A stretch of DNA of 64,000 bases, from the NCBI GenBank assembly GCA_963754335.1, contig CAVWFQ010000003.1, positions 682,001 through 746,000 on the forward strand, written 5' to 3'. Below are positions 45,201-54,735 of the stretch, piece by piece. The notes under the pieces were generated by a model. The model was given only the letters and a program-made list of their open reading frames with translations. It did not search any database and was not told the origin of the DNA. The stretch's first letter is position 1. Every line of letters starts with the position of its first letter. Origin of the DNA: JBBSDP01 sp963754335. Its GTDB lineage: Bacteria; Planctomycetota; Phycisphaerae; Tepidisphaerales; Tepidisphaeraceae. The position numbers and the translations under genes are program-made.

Positions 45201-47044
45201 CTCAGCCGCGTCTGGCCATCCTCGCTCCTCACATAGGCGCGCAGCCGGCTGATGAGCCGTCGATTCGTCACGGTCGCGGTCATGGTGCCGCCGGCGTCGG
45301 CGGGAAATTGCGACACGCCATTTTCGAGCATCCCCTGATTTGCGTAATCGTCGTCGTAACGCTTTTCGCCCCAATGGGCGCCGATGTACCGAAGAAACGT
45401 CTCGACCGATCCGCTTTCGGGAAGGCAGGCATCGAGCTTGAGGCAGTTGATGTCCTGATTGGCGTCGCAGACGAGCATCCCCAGCAGATGGAAGAATTGC
45501 GGATCCTGCGGCTCGCCGATCTCCTCGACGCAGGCAGGCTGGGACGGAAGTTTGATCTCATCGGTCTGACGCAATTCCTGGGCTTCCACCCACCCGCGGC
45601 TGCGCGTCCAGACCTTGTGGTCGGCGGTGAGTTTGAGGCGGTATCCGCCGGCGGTGCGCAGTTCGTAAACGTCGCGCGTTCCGGTGGGGAAAGCGCCTTC
45701 CGTCGGATGAATCGCCTGCTCGTCGAGATTGGTCACGACGCTCGATGGCAGATGAATCATCTGGTCGATTCGCCGCCAGATTCCGCCCGGCGTCAGGACG
45801 CGGGTATCGCCGGTGACGCAGGGGTTGGAAGCGCGGATCGGCCCGGATTTGGGGCAGGTGTGCCACTGGTTGATCGTGTCGTCGTATTGCACGCCTGGGT
45901 CGGCGCAGCGCCACGCGGCGAAGGCAATCTGTTCCCAGAGATCGCGGGCCTTGAGCGTGTGGGCGACCTTTTTGCTGGAGCGCCAGGTGAGCGTCCAGTC
46001 GGCGTCATCTTCAATCGCCTTGAAGAAGCGATTGGGAATGCGGATCGAATTGTTGGAATTCTGGCCCGACACGGTCATGTACGCTTCGCCGTTGAAGTCG
46101 TAGTCGAGTTTTAAGCCGAGGCGCTTGGCCGTTTCCTGATGCACCTTGGGCAGGCGTTTGATCCCTTCGGCCATCGCGGCGACTTTCAACTCTTCGCGCA
46201 CTTTCCAGTTGATGAAGTCTTCGATGTCGGGGTGATCCAGGTCGAGGCAGACCATTTTCGCGGCGCGGCGGGTGGTGCCGCCGGACTTGATCGCGCCGGC
46301 GGCCCGGTCCCCGATCTTCAGGAAGCTCATCAGGCCCGACGATTTTCCTCCGCCGGACAGCGGCTCATTTTCGCCGCGGATCTTTGAGAAATTGGTCCCG
46401 GTGCCGGACCCGTATTTGAAGAGGCGCGCTTCACGGGTCCAGAGATCCATGATGCCGCCTTCATTTACCAAATCATCCTTGACAGATTGGATAAAGCAAG
46501 CATGAGGTTGAGGGTGCGAATAGGCGTCACGGCTCTTGAGCATTTCTCCGCTCTTGGGGTCGCAATAGAAATGGCCCTGGGCGGGGCCGGTGATGCCGTA
46601 GGCGAAATTCAGGCCGGTGTTGAACCACTGCGGCGAATTGGGCGCGCACATCTGATGAACGAGCATGTGGGCCAGCTCATCGTAAAACGCCTGCGCGTCT
46701 TCCGTCGAATCGAAGTACCCAAATTTCTCTCCCCAGTAACGCCAGCAGCCAGCCAGGCGATGAATGACCTGACGCGCGCTCTTTTCCGGGCCGGTTACGA
46801 CATTTCCCTTGGCGTTGCGCAGGGTTTGGCCGGTTTCATCGGTCTGGGGCACGCCGGCCTTACGGAAATACTTGCTCACCATGATGTCGGTGGCGAGCTG
46901 CGACCAGGCGACGGGAATCTCCGCGTCGTTCATCTCGAAAACGACCGAGCCGTCCGGATTGCTGATGCGGCTGGTTCGTTTCTCAAACTGCACTCCGGCG
47001 AAGGCATCCTGTCCCGGCTGAGTAAAGCGGCGTTGAATCTTCAT
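42295..47044 (-). CDS. nrdJ: Adenosylcobalamin-dependent (class II) ribonucleotide reductase with intein and one frameshift
   Basis: The start at 47044 (MKIQRRFTQPGQDAF) is chosen because upstream sequence in frame is not family-like. Motifs are clear: SPQWFNTGLNFAYG, SGTGTNFSKIRGENEPLSGG, NPC/CSEYMFLDDTACNLASLN around the active site, and APTGTIGLLMDCDTTGVEPD. The frame breaks at about 43498-43502, where one extra base separates CGRGTVEGAPHMQDEHLSIF from CANKCGKVGKRFIA. The C terminus has a Cys-rich ribbon (CDVCGSI...CYKCLNCG) typical of B12-dependent forms. The enzyme makes dNTP precursors from ribonucleotides with or without oxygen. An intein interrupts it (44657-45820). dCTP deaminase lies nearby. 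Confidence 0.9.
44657..45820 (-). other. Intein in NrdJ, with degenerate LAGLIDADG endonuclease region
   Basis: 388 residues. The first residue is Cys (CVTGDTRVLTPGG, block A). Block B has LKLTADHKVWT with the TxxH motif. The end is FIANGLTVHN, followed by Cys (CSEYMF) as the +1 residue. The insertion is at the conserved NP|CSEY active-site stretch, a known intein site in ribonucleotide reductases. The middle has FHLLGMLVCDANQD and LRALFTADGVIAN, which correspond to the two LAGLIDADG motifs; the first lacks the usual GDG, so the endonuclease may be inactive. The splicing residues look intact. Its frame is unbroken. Confidence 0.9.
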
Positions 47045-47106
47045 GTCGTGTCGTCCCTGATTTGAAAGATGAATCTGATGTATTTGAAGTCGGATTTCCG
47101 AGTTGG

Positions 47107-47587
47107 CTATGGCGTCTGCCGCGGCGCGGGCCGCGTGGTCTGCGGTTCGCGGATCGGCGCGACTTCGACGCCGGTGCGCCAAGCCTGATCCGGCTCCAGG
47201 TCGAGCAGGATTCGATACTGGTGGTCCATCGCCATCGGGCCGGCACGGAAGCGCTCGTCGCCGATGAAGACTCCGGTCTGCTGGACATTGACGATGACCG
47301 GTCCGTCGGCAATTGCACTAGCCAATTCCTTGCCGGAGGTGACGTCGATGACTCGAACGCGATCGCCGCGCTTCAGACTGTAAAGCACCGGCGGCGATCC
47401 CTCGGCAACGACGACCATTCCGGGGTGGTTCACGCCCTGATAATGCGGCGAATTCCAGAGAGTCGGCGCGGGCTGCGGCGGCAGCGAATCATCCGGACTC
47501 GGTTGCGGCTCAGAATGCCGCGCATCCCACAGCCAGGCTGGCCGCCATCGCGGCCGTGGTTGCCGAACCGATGCTGTGCCGCCTCAT
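47107..47587 (-). CDS. Small lipoprotein, member A of a related trio (frameshift)
   Basis: The ATG at 47587 starts a lipoprotein signal (TTAAMAASLAVGCAA) that runs into a stop, but removing one T of TT near 47514 joins CAA to SEPQPSPDD and then to VLYSLKRGDRVRVIDVTSGK and HQYRILLD. The rebuilt protein is about 159 residues and exported. The core pattern (x-V-x-V-x-D-x-x-S-x-x-x-L ... H-x-Y-R-I) is shared with the lipoproteins at 47669-48019 and 49930-50289. An internal GTG at 47433 could start a shorter product without a signal. It lies just upstream of nrdJ in the same direction. Confidence 0.5.
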
Positions 47588-47668
47588 GCCGCGGGGGCGG
47601 CCGGCGCGGATGCGGTGTCGAAAGCGGCGAGTCGTGTTGCGGGGATGAAAAGTCATGAGGACCATCCG

Positions 47669-48019
47669 TTACCTGCGGAAATAGATGCGATAGCGATTCT
47701 TGCGGTTCAAATGCTCGTTCTTCAAATCCAACTCAACGGCGGCAATTTGAATCCGGTCGGTTGCGGCGACAACCGTGATTCGATCTCCGGCATGGACCCG
47801 GCCGCGATAAACAACATGGTCGGTGTCCTTGTCATAAATCCAAACCGTCCCGTTATCGGGTGCCACGGCGATGAGCGAACGTCCGCCCCCCAGGTCAATG
47901 GCATCCGACGGAATCGAGCGGCCGCTGTTTCCGGCGCAACCCGCCGCGAGCAACATGATCGTCGCCGCCAGGATGGCTCGCCTCGTTCGACACGTTCCCA
48001 CGAACTCCCTTTGGCGCAA
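47669..48019 (-). CDS. Small lipoprotein, member B of a related trio
   Basis: 116 residues with an N-terminal signal and lipobox LLAAGC. The mature part is short: RSLIAVAPDNGTVWIYDKDT, HVVYRGRVHAGDRITVVAAT and NRYRIYFRR. It aligns with member C by a common APxxGxxxIYD...LVY.G.V..G...TV pattern. Function is unknown; acylation by the Lnt-like enzyme in the window is likely. It is followed by member A in the same direction. Confidence 0.65.
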   Translation of the reverse strand: MRQREFVGTCRTRRAILAATIMLLAAGCAGNSGRSIPSDAIDLGGGRSLIAVAPDNGTVWIYDKDTDHVVYRGRVHAGDRITVVAATDRIQIAAVELDLKNEHLNRKNRYRIYFRR

Positions 48020-48052
48020 TGAACTTGCGCTCCACTGAAATAGCCGAGATGC

Positions 48053-48613
48053 TCAATCGACTTTCGGTAGCGTCAGGCCGACCTGGTTCTGATACTTCCC
48101 CTTCTTGTCCGCATAGCTGACGGCGCAGATGCGATCCGCCTTGAGAAAAATGAGCTGGGCGATTCCTTCGTTAGCGTAAATCTTGGCGGGAAGGGGAGTG
48201 GTATTGCTGATTTCGAGGGTTATTTTTCCACGCCATTCCGGTTCGATCGGCGTGACATTCACGATGATGCCGCAGCGCGCGTAGGTGCTTTTGCCCACGC
48301 AGATGGCCAGCGCGTTGCGCGGCATTTCGATCGTTTCAACGGTCTCGCACAACGCGAAACTGTTGGGTGGAATCAGGACGTAATCCTTCCCCGTTTCGTC
48401 GGTGTCAATCGTCACGAACGATCGATCCGAGAAGTTCTTGGGGTCGACGATTTCCGAATTGACGTTGGTGAAGATCTGGAATTTGCTTCCCACCCGCAGG
48501 TCATAGCCATAGCTCGACACGCCGTAACTGATTTTGCCGCTGCGTTTGACGTTGTCGGCGAACGGTTCGATGCCGATCAGTTCCCGAATCTGCGTGTCGC
48601 AAAGCACACCCAT
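48053..48613 (-). CDS. dcd: dCTP deaminase
   Basis: 186 residues from the ATG at 48613 (MGVLCDTQIRELIG), the usual Dcd length; the open frame upstream is not family-like. Motifs are ISYGVSSYGYDLRVG, VLIPPNSFALCETVE, GKSTYARCGIIVN and NEGIAQLIFL. Dcd deaminates dCTP to dUTP, feeding dTMP synthesis; some forms also hydrolyse dUTP. Its proximity to the ribonucleotide reductase in the same direction suggests a loose nucleotide-metabolism neighbourhood. The frame is intact. Confidence 0.95.
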   Translation of the reverse strand: MGVLCDTQIRELIGIEPFADNVKRSGKISYGVSSYGYDLRVGSKFQIFTNVNSEIVDPKNFSDRSFVTIDTDETGKDYVLIPPNSFALCETVETIEMPRNALAICVGKSTYARCGIIVNVTPIEPEWRGKITLEISNTTPLPAKIYANEGIAQLIFLKADRICAVSYADKKGKYQNQVGLTLPKVD

Positions 48614-49103
48614 GACGATCTCCAAACGCCCGCGCGACAGCGTTCGTCGCTCCCGGATTGCCCGGAGCGTCGAGCCGCGCATCGGCTTACTCCACATCTG
48701 CGGCGGGCAGATGGAAGTCGATTTAAAACCGATCGTCATCATCCAATGACGACGAATTGGGCTTGAATAACCGGTCGCGATTCCGTTGCGACCTCAATGT
48801 TGCCGGACTTCGGCACTCGACTCAGCAGCAGACCCTTTCCCACATCAATCCCGGTGCCCATTCGAGTCTGCTTTCTTATCGGCTGACACGGGCCACTATA
48901 CACAACTGATTGTATGCTTCAACGCAAAAATTCCCACCAATGGGATATCGGAGTGGCTCAGCGTCGATAACAATCGCTGCCTCAAAGCTTAACGTAACGC
49001 AAAAATAATTTTGGGCCGGAGACATCGACTGCGGCAGGCATCTTATCCACCGGTTCTCGACAGCGAGGCGGTGGAAAACTCATCAATTTGGAAGAATGCG
49101 ACA
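48614..49103. other. Intergenic region, nothing identified
   Basis: About 490 bases between the pseudopilin gene and dcd, both on the minus strand. Short ORFs on the plus strand have no protein character. The part from 48890 to 49010 is AT-rich. No RNA gene or repeat is seen; the dcd promoter should be here. Confidence 0.4.
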
Positions 49104-49841
49104 CTATTGCCGCAGATCGGATCCGGCAAGGCCATTTGTCGTGTAGTCGAGGTGAATAATCGGCGAGCCAAAGAAGTTGCCGGGATTGATCTCAGGTATC
49201 GGGATAAAAGCGGCGTGCCCGTCGCCAAACAAAATATTCACGCCAGGCCCGTGGCCGTATGGAGCGCCGTCGTGGCCGGCGTTGCAGGTGACGATGGCCT
49301 TCCGGGACGGAAACTTTACATCGCGCAGGAACATCTGACGAGGGAAGCCGGGTTGATTGGTCCCCATTGTGTTGTCGAAGCGGTGATAACAGGAATAGAC
49401 CATGTAATACGAAGAGGGCCACGGTACCGGCGGATTGTCTCCGTGAGTCGAGCCGTAACCATAATCGATCCACCAGACGTTCCAAGGCGGGTCGAAGTCT
49501 GAGGGGCAGATATAAATTGCGGGGTTTGCAATGCTGGGCTTTATCAAAACCCAGGGGTCTACAAAACTTGCATTCGGCCAATCATGCCCCAGCCCAGGCG
49601 GTGGCACCGTGGTAATCCAGGGCAATGCTCCCGAATTCTCTACGGCGTAAATTTGAAACGCAGCGCCGATTTGTCTGAGATTTGACTGACAGATCGTCAA
49701 ATGCGCGGCATCTCGGGCTTTTGCCAATGCTGGCAACAGAATAGCCACCAACACCGCGATGATGCCGATGACTATCAATAATTCAATGAGCGTAAAGGCG
49801 CGACGCTTGATCACAACACCTCGGTCGCCCCTGGAAACCAC
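49104..49841 (-). CDS. Type II pseudopilin-like protein, planctomycete H-X9-DG type
   Basis: About 245 residues. The N terminus has the prepilin cleavage/methylation motif and helix (KRRAFTLIELLIVIGIIAVL, then LPALAKARDAA), followed by NLRQIGAAFQIYAVENSGAL. The C-terminal part ends with GPGVNILFGDGHAAF, which matches the H-X9-DG motif of the large planctomycete pseudopilin-like families. It would be cleaved by a prepilin peptidase and anchored in the inner membrane. The exact function of these proteins is unknown. A GTG (VIKRRAF) just before the motif is an alternative start. Confidence 0.85.
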   Translation of the reverse strand: MVSRGDRGVVIKRRAFTLIELLIVIGIIAVLVAILLPALAKARDAAHLTICQSNLRQIGAAFQIYAVENSGALPWITTVPPPGLGHDWPNASFVDPWVLIKPSIANPAIYICPSDFDPPWNVWWIDYGYGSTHGDNPPVPWPSSYYMVYSCYHRFDNTMGTNQPGFPRQMFLRDVKFPSRKAIVTCNAGHDGAPYGHGPGVNILFGDGHAAFIPIPEINPGNFFGSPIIHLDYTTNGLAGSDLRQ

Positions 49842-49929
49842 CTCAATTGCTGTACTCTGAGACGGTCGATCTGTTCAACCAGGTCGACGAATGCGTTAAT
49901 GGCCTAGTCGAAACCACGGGCTCGGCAGG

Positions 49930-50289
49930 TCAGTAAGTTTGAACCGAATTTGATTGACGATCGAAGAATATGCGATGGTTGTCGGCGATGTTCGGCGTCT
50001 TGTCCTGCACCACCTTACCGTCGACGGTAATCTGATCGTTGGGTCGATCCACTGTAACCGTCGCACCTCGGGCGACGGGTCCGGAATAAACCAATTGTGA
50101 TGTACTCGTGTCGTAGATGTAGGCAACTCCGTCATGGGGCGCCTGGGCCGAAAGGGTGCCGTTCCCTTCGGCCATCATTTGCGCGCTCGCTGGAACGTTT
50201 GCTCCGCGATCCGCCGCACAACCCGCCAGGAATGCGGTAGACGCCAGGGCAACGAATGACCAGCCACTGAAAAGCATGAGCCGTTTCAT
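49930..50289 (-). CDS. Small lipoprotein, member C of a related trio
   Basis: 119 residues. Signal with lipobox FLAGC. The mature part has TLSAQAPHDGVAYIYDTSTS, QLVYSGPVARGATVTVDRPN, DQITVDGKVVQDKTPN and HRIFFD. It is a paralogue of members A and B two kilobases downstream. The pattern suggests a small beta-sandwich exported to a membrane. It lies directly upstream of the pseudopilin gene in the same direction and is divergent from rnr. No function can be given. Confidence 0.65.
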   Translation of the reverse strand: MKRLMLFSGWSFVALASTAFLAGCAADRGANVPASAQMMAEGNGTLSAQAPHDGVAYIYDTSTSQLVYSGPVARGATVTVDRPNDQITVDGKVVQDKTPNIADNHRIFFDRQSNSVQTY

Positions 50290-50602
50290 GAGAATCCTCC
50301 ATCAAAGTATCGGACAACCAGTCCACTAGCCTCGTCAATCTTTCGTCCAATTGTAATGCCGAAAATCACGACGCTCTGATGCCTTTGCATATTTCTAGAT
50401 TCCTGCGTATGATGTACAGCGTTATAGCGATTCACACCCCTTTCCGGCGTTCCCATCGTGTATTGGTTCTCAGGGTCGGGTAAGCTTTGAATTGGCGCAG
50501 GCCGTTCGCGCATCGTCAACCTGAATCGTTTTGAATAGAAAGGTCCCCGAAATTCGGGGCAGAACTGGACGGAGCAAAGCCCGTTCTCGGTCAGAACAGA
50601 TC

Positions 50603-53031
50603 ATGTCAGACCCGTTACATCATCGGATCATCGCGCACCTGAAATCGGGGGAATATCGCCCGCAAAAGCCGCAGGTGCTTGCTCAGGAATTGAAGGTCGA
50701 AGGGGCACAGACGTACCCCGCATTTCGCGAGGCGCTGCGCGAGTTGATGCACGCCGGCCGCGTCGTCCTCGGCGCCAGCGGCACGATCATGCTCCCCTCC
50801 GAGCATCACAGCAAAGACGAATTCGTCGGGAGCTATCGTCACAACAAGCGCGGATTTGGATTCGTCGTGCCGACCGATCCATCAGGGCGCGAAGATCTTT
50901 ACATTCCCGAGGGCCAGAATGGCGGCGCCATCACCGGCGACGTCGTCCGTGCAAAGATCACCAGCCAGGGCCACCGGGACGGGAAGGCCATTTACAGCGG
51001 GCGCATCACGGAGATTCTTCAGCGAACTCAAAAGCGATTCGCGGGGACGCTCACGCGCACGGGCAACGAATGGGTTGTCATGCCGGACGGCAATACGATG
51101 ACCGCGCCCATCCTCGCGCCCGACGCCGCCAGCCGGCACATTCGGCCGGGAACCAAGGTCGTCATTGAGGTGACCAGCTTTGCCGAAGCCGGCGAACGCG
51201 CCAGCGGCGTCATCACGGAAGTGCTTGGGGCCGCGGGTGAAAAGGATGTGGATCTGCGGTCGGTGATCGTCGGATTCAATCTGCCGGGACCGTTTCCGGA
51301 TAGCGTCCTCGCGCAGGCGCGGCAATCGCTGGACGCTTTCGATCCGGCGGATGAGCGCGGGCGGCGCGTCGATCTTTCGGATCAGGTGATCTGCACGATC
51401 GATCCGGACGACGCCAAGGACTACGACGACGCGATCAGTCTGCGATCGCTCGACAACGGTCATTGGGAATTGGGCGTCCATATCGCGGACGTCGCCCACT
51501 TCGTTCCTGCGGGCACGCCGCTCGACGAGGAGGCGTTTGCCCGCGGCAACAGTTGTTATTTTCCCGGCCACGTTATTCCGATGCTGCCGGAAATCCTGAG
51601 CAACGGCGTCTGCTCGTTGCAGGAAGGCGTGCCGCGCCTCTGCAAGAGCGCCTTCATCACTTACGACGAAGACGCCCATCCGGTGTCGGCGAAATTCGCC
51701 AACACGATCATCAAGAGCGCCAAACGCCTTCGCTATCGCGAGGCCCAGGCCATCATCGACGCCATTGATCCCGCGGACGGCGGCGGTGCGCCGATCGGTC
51801 AGACCCGAATGCGGGCGGACCTGGCGGCGGTGGTTCCCCATCCCGAAGGCGACCGTCATGTCGGCGACTATGAGCCGCATGTCATCGAATTGCTTGGGCA
51901 GATGAATACCCTGGCGCGCCGCCTGCAAAAGCGCCGGCTCGCCGCGGGCCAGCTCGTGCTCGACCTGCCGGAGGTCGAGTTGGTCCTGGACCAGGACGGA
52001 AAAGTCGTCGGGGTCGAGGAAGAAGACCATAGTTTCACGCACACGCTGATCGAGATGTTCATGGTGGAAGCCAATGAAGCATCGGCGCGGCTGCTCGATA
52101 CGCTCCATGTGCCGTACCTGCGCCGGGTCCATCCCGAGCCGGAAGCGCGCGACTCGGATCGCCTTCGCCAATTCGTGAACGTGGCGGGGTTCAAGCTTCC
52201 GAAAGTGCTCGATCGCAAATCGATCCAGGCCCTGCTTCAGGCGGTGCGCGGCAAGCCGGAGGCGCACGCAATCAATCTGGCGATCCTCAAGAGCCTCACT
52301 CGTGCTGAATATGCTCCGCAGAAAGTCGGTCATTACGCGCTGGCGAGCGAAGCCTATTCTCACTTCACCTCGCCGATTCGGCGTTATGCCGATCTGACGG
52401 TCCATCGCCTCCTCGACAACTATCTCACGGCACGACAGGTGGAGATGGGCGCCGCGCAAAACGCAAACGCGCTCGAATCGATTCGGCCAGCGTTCCGTCA
52501 CAGGACGAACTCGTGGAAGTGGGTCGGCATCTCAGCTTTACCGAGCGCCGCGCCGAGGACGCCGAGCGCGAGCTGCGCAAAGTGAAAGTGCTCGAGTTAT
52601 TGAGCCAGCAGCTCGGGCAGGAATTCACCGGCGTCATCACCGGCATCACGAATTTTGGAATTTTCGTGCAGATTCAGAAGTATCTGATCGACGGCCTGAT
52701 CCGCTACGAAAATCTGATGGACGACTGGTGGGACGTGGATGAGAAGAGCGGGCTCATACGCGGGCAGCGAACGGGCCAGCAGATCGGAATCGGCGACGTT
52801 GCCAAGGTCATCGTGGTGCGCGTCGATTTGCCCCGTCGCGAACTCGATTTGTCGATTACCGAAATCCTGCGCCGCGGCGGAGGCAGGAATCAGCCTGCTC
52901 CTCAGGCTGGAAAATCGGAGAGGCCCAGGGGCAAGTCGCGCCCACTCACTTCGAGCAAGCCAAAGCAAGGGCAGGCCCGCGGAGCTACGGTTCGGGGCCG
53001 GGCACCATCCAACCGTCGCAAACGCAAATAG
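50603..53031 (+). CDS. rnr: Ribonuclease R (one frameshift)
   Basis: Joined length is about 809 residues from the ATG at 50603; a TTG at 50531 is in frame but less likely. Domains in order: N-terminal winged helix, cold-shock domain (GSYRHNKRGFGFVVP), RNB catalytic domain with the four-Asp motif in TIDPDDAKDYDDAISL and the HFTSPIRRYADLTVHR segment, C-terminal S1 domain (EFTGVITGITNFGIFVQI) and a basic tail (SNRRKRK). It degrades structured RNA 3'-5'. The frame breaks at about 52480-52500, between the RNB and S1 domains; shifting one base gives SVPSQDELVEVGRHLSFTER. Confidence 0.92.
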
Positions 53032-53091
53032 CATTCAGTTCACCCACGTGTCAGGGGGTGCGCTACAGAATCGGCGGCAGACTGCTTTCCC

Positions 53092-53218
53092 TCTCTCCCA
53101 GTACACTGGTACTCTGGAGGAGCCTGCGCACGAAGTAAGCGGGAAAGTTCTCTCGTTTACCGAGTGCTTTCCCGCTCACTTCGTGCGCGGCTCCTCCGGA
53201 GTACCGGGCGAGAGGGGG
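53092..53218. repeat. Long hairpin repeat, GGAGGAGCC...GGCTCCTCC family
   Basis: The core (53116-53197) begins GGAGGAGCCTGCGCACGAAG and ends with the inverse CTTCGTGCGCGGCTCCTCC; the arms also pair over TAAGCGGGAAAG. Outer CTCTCCCAGTAC...GTACCGGGCGAGAG arms extend it. It lies just downstream of rnr and may act as a terminator. Other copies are at 55811-55946 and 59349-59430. Confidence 0.9.
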
Positions 53219-53421
53219 GAGTTTGGGACCGCCGAATCTGTCACGTACTCAAGTGTCAGTTGGTAAAAGCCCCGGATTTGCAAGTTCAAGCTCCTTGCAG
53301 ACTGCAATGCTTGCAGCTCGGGCACACGATTTTTCGTTGGAGTGCGCTTGCTTGATTGGATCCCATAATGCCATCAAAGCGGCCTAGAATAGTTGTAGCG
53401 GGGCGCGTTTGAGGAGTGTTT

Positions 53422-54422
53422 ATGAGACGCCCAATTTCATTTCTGATTGCCAGTGCGCTGATTGGAAGTCTGCCCTGTCTGGCCGATCCGGTCGTCTTGC
53501 CGCCGGACATCCAGCCGGCGCCCCCGTCTTTGCCAAGTGCTTCAACGCCCGCTCCCAATCCGCCGGAAATTGCCAATGCGACCATTCTCGTGGCCCCGTT
53601 TGCCTCAGCCGGGAACGGCGATCGGGAGTGGATCAGCAAAGGAATTCAGCAGGACCTCACGGCCGATCTGATCCGATCGAGCCGTCTGCATGTCGTGGCG
53701 CCGACGGATTTGCCGGCGGTGCAGGACGCCGACGCGGCATTGAAAATCGGTCGAGACAGTCACGCGGCGTTCGTCATCTTCGGCCATTTCCAGGTTGTCG
53801 AAACGAACGTGCGCATTACCGGACAGGTGTTGGAAACGGCAAGCGGACAGAGTATCGGCGCATTAAAGGCAACCGGGCCCACGCGCGATTTGTTCAACAT
53901 GGAAGATGCGCTTTCCGGCCAGGTCATCTCGGCGCTGCCGAAACAGATGCTCGTCGAAAGAGGGAATACGGCGCCGATGCCATACGTCTATGAGCCGAGT
54001 TCGACGCCGTCGCAGACTGCTCCCGCGCCGACCTCCGATGAGAGCGGTTATTACGCGCCGCAGACGTACGTGCAGGCGACTTCGCCATACACGTCCGACT
54101 ATTCCTATACCCCCCAGGCATACGTCCCGGATTATGACAATTCCGATTACGGATACGGACCGTATTACCCCTATTACTACAACTATTGGTATCCGGGTTT
54201 CGTCGTGATTGGCGGCCATCATCACGACCACGGCCACGGCGGAGACGGACACAACCATGGATGGGCCGGAAACGGCCGCACTGTTACCAGCGCCCTCGCG
54301 TAGGCGCGAGCGGCGGCTTCACCGCCCGACCCTCGTCAATCTCCCGCGGCGGCGGCGGATTCCACGCCTCCGGCGGTTTCAGCGGCGGCGGGATGCACGG
54401 CGGCGGCGGCGGTCACCGCTAG
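53422..54422 (+). CDS. Exported TolB/CsgG-like protein with Tyr-rich and Gly-rich tail (frameshift)
   Basis: The ATG at 53422 follows GAGGAG at five bases. A signal peptide (SFLIASALIGSLPCLA) is followed by a domain of ~130 residues (ATILVAPFASAGNGDREWIS; SRLHVVAPTDLP; DSHAAFVIFGHFQVVETNVR; ITGQVLETASGQSIGALKAT) like the N-terminal TolB/CsgG/FlgO-type fold. The C-terminal part is Tyr/Pro-rich (YYPYYYNYWYPGFVV) and His-rich (GGHHHDHGHGGDGHNHG), then after a one-base frame break at about 54290 continues SGGFTARPSSISRGGGGF and ends MHGGGGGHR. A metal-binding or envelope structural role is possible. The break may be an assembly error. Confidence 0.6.
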
Positions 54423-54442
54423 GAAGCGATGTCAGAATTCCA

Positions 54443-54624
54443 GTGGCACGGGCTTCCAGCCCGTGCGGCGTGTACTCTCGCCGGCTCGGTCGTACTCGAC
54501 CGAGAAGAGCACGAGCGCAGCGTTCCTTGTCTTCGGAGAAAAGAACGTTTCGCTCTTGCTGGATCGGTGGAGTAGCACCGATTGCCGCGGAGTACCGCGG
54601 CCACGGGCAGGATGCCCGTGCCAC
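54443..54624. repeat. Compound hairpin repeat region
   Basis: The outer arms GTGGCACGGGC and GCCCGTGCCAC are related to the family seen at 4464-4525 and 39353-39415. Between them lie smaller hairpins (GGCTCGGTCGTACTCGACCG; CGCGGAGTACCGCGG). It sits between the convergent TolB-like and argC genes and could terminate both. Confidence 0.7.
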
Positions 54625-54735
54625 GAAACAGACGATGCGTCGGTTGTGAAAACTGCTTCCAAACCATTCAAGCGTCGGTACAAATTTCTTCGCGTAGCGG
54701 CCGGACCAGAGGTCCGCCTCCCCAGCCAACATCGT

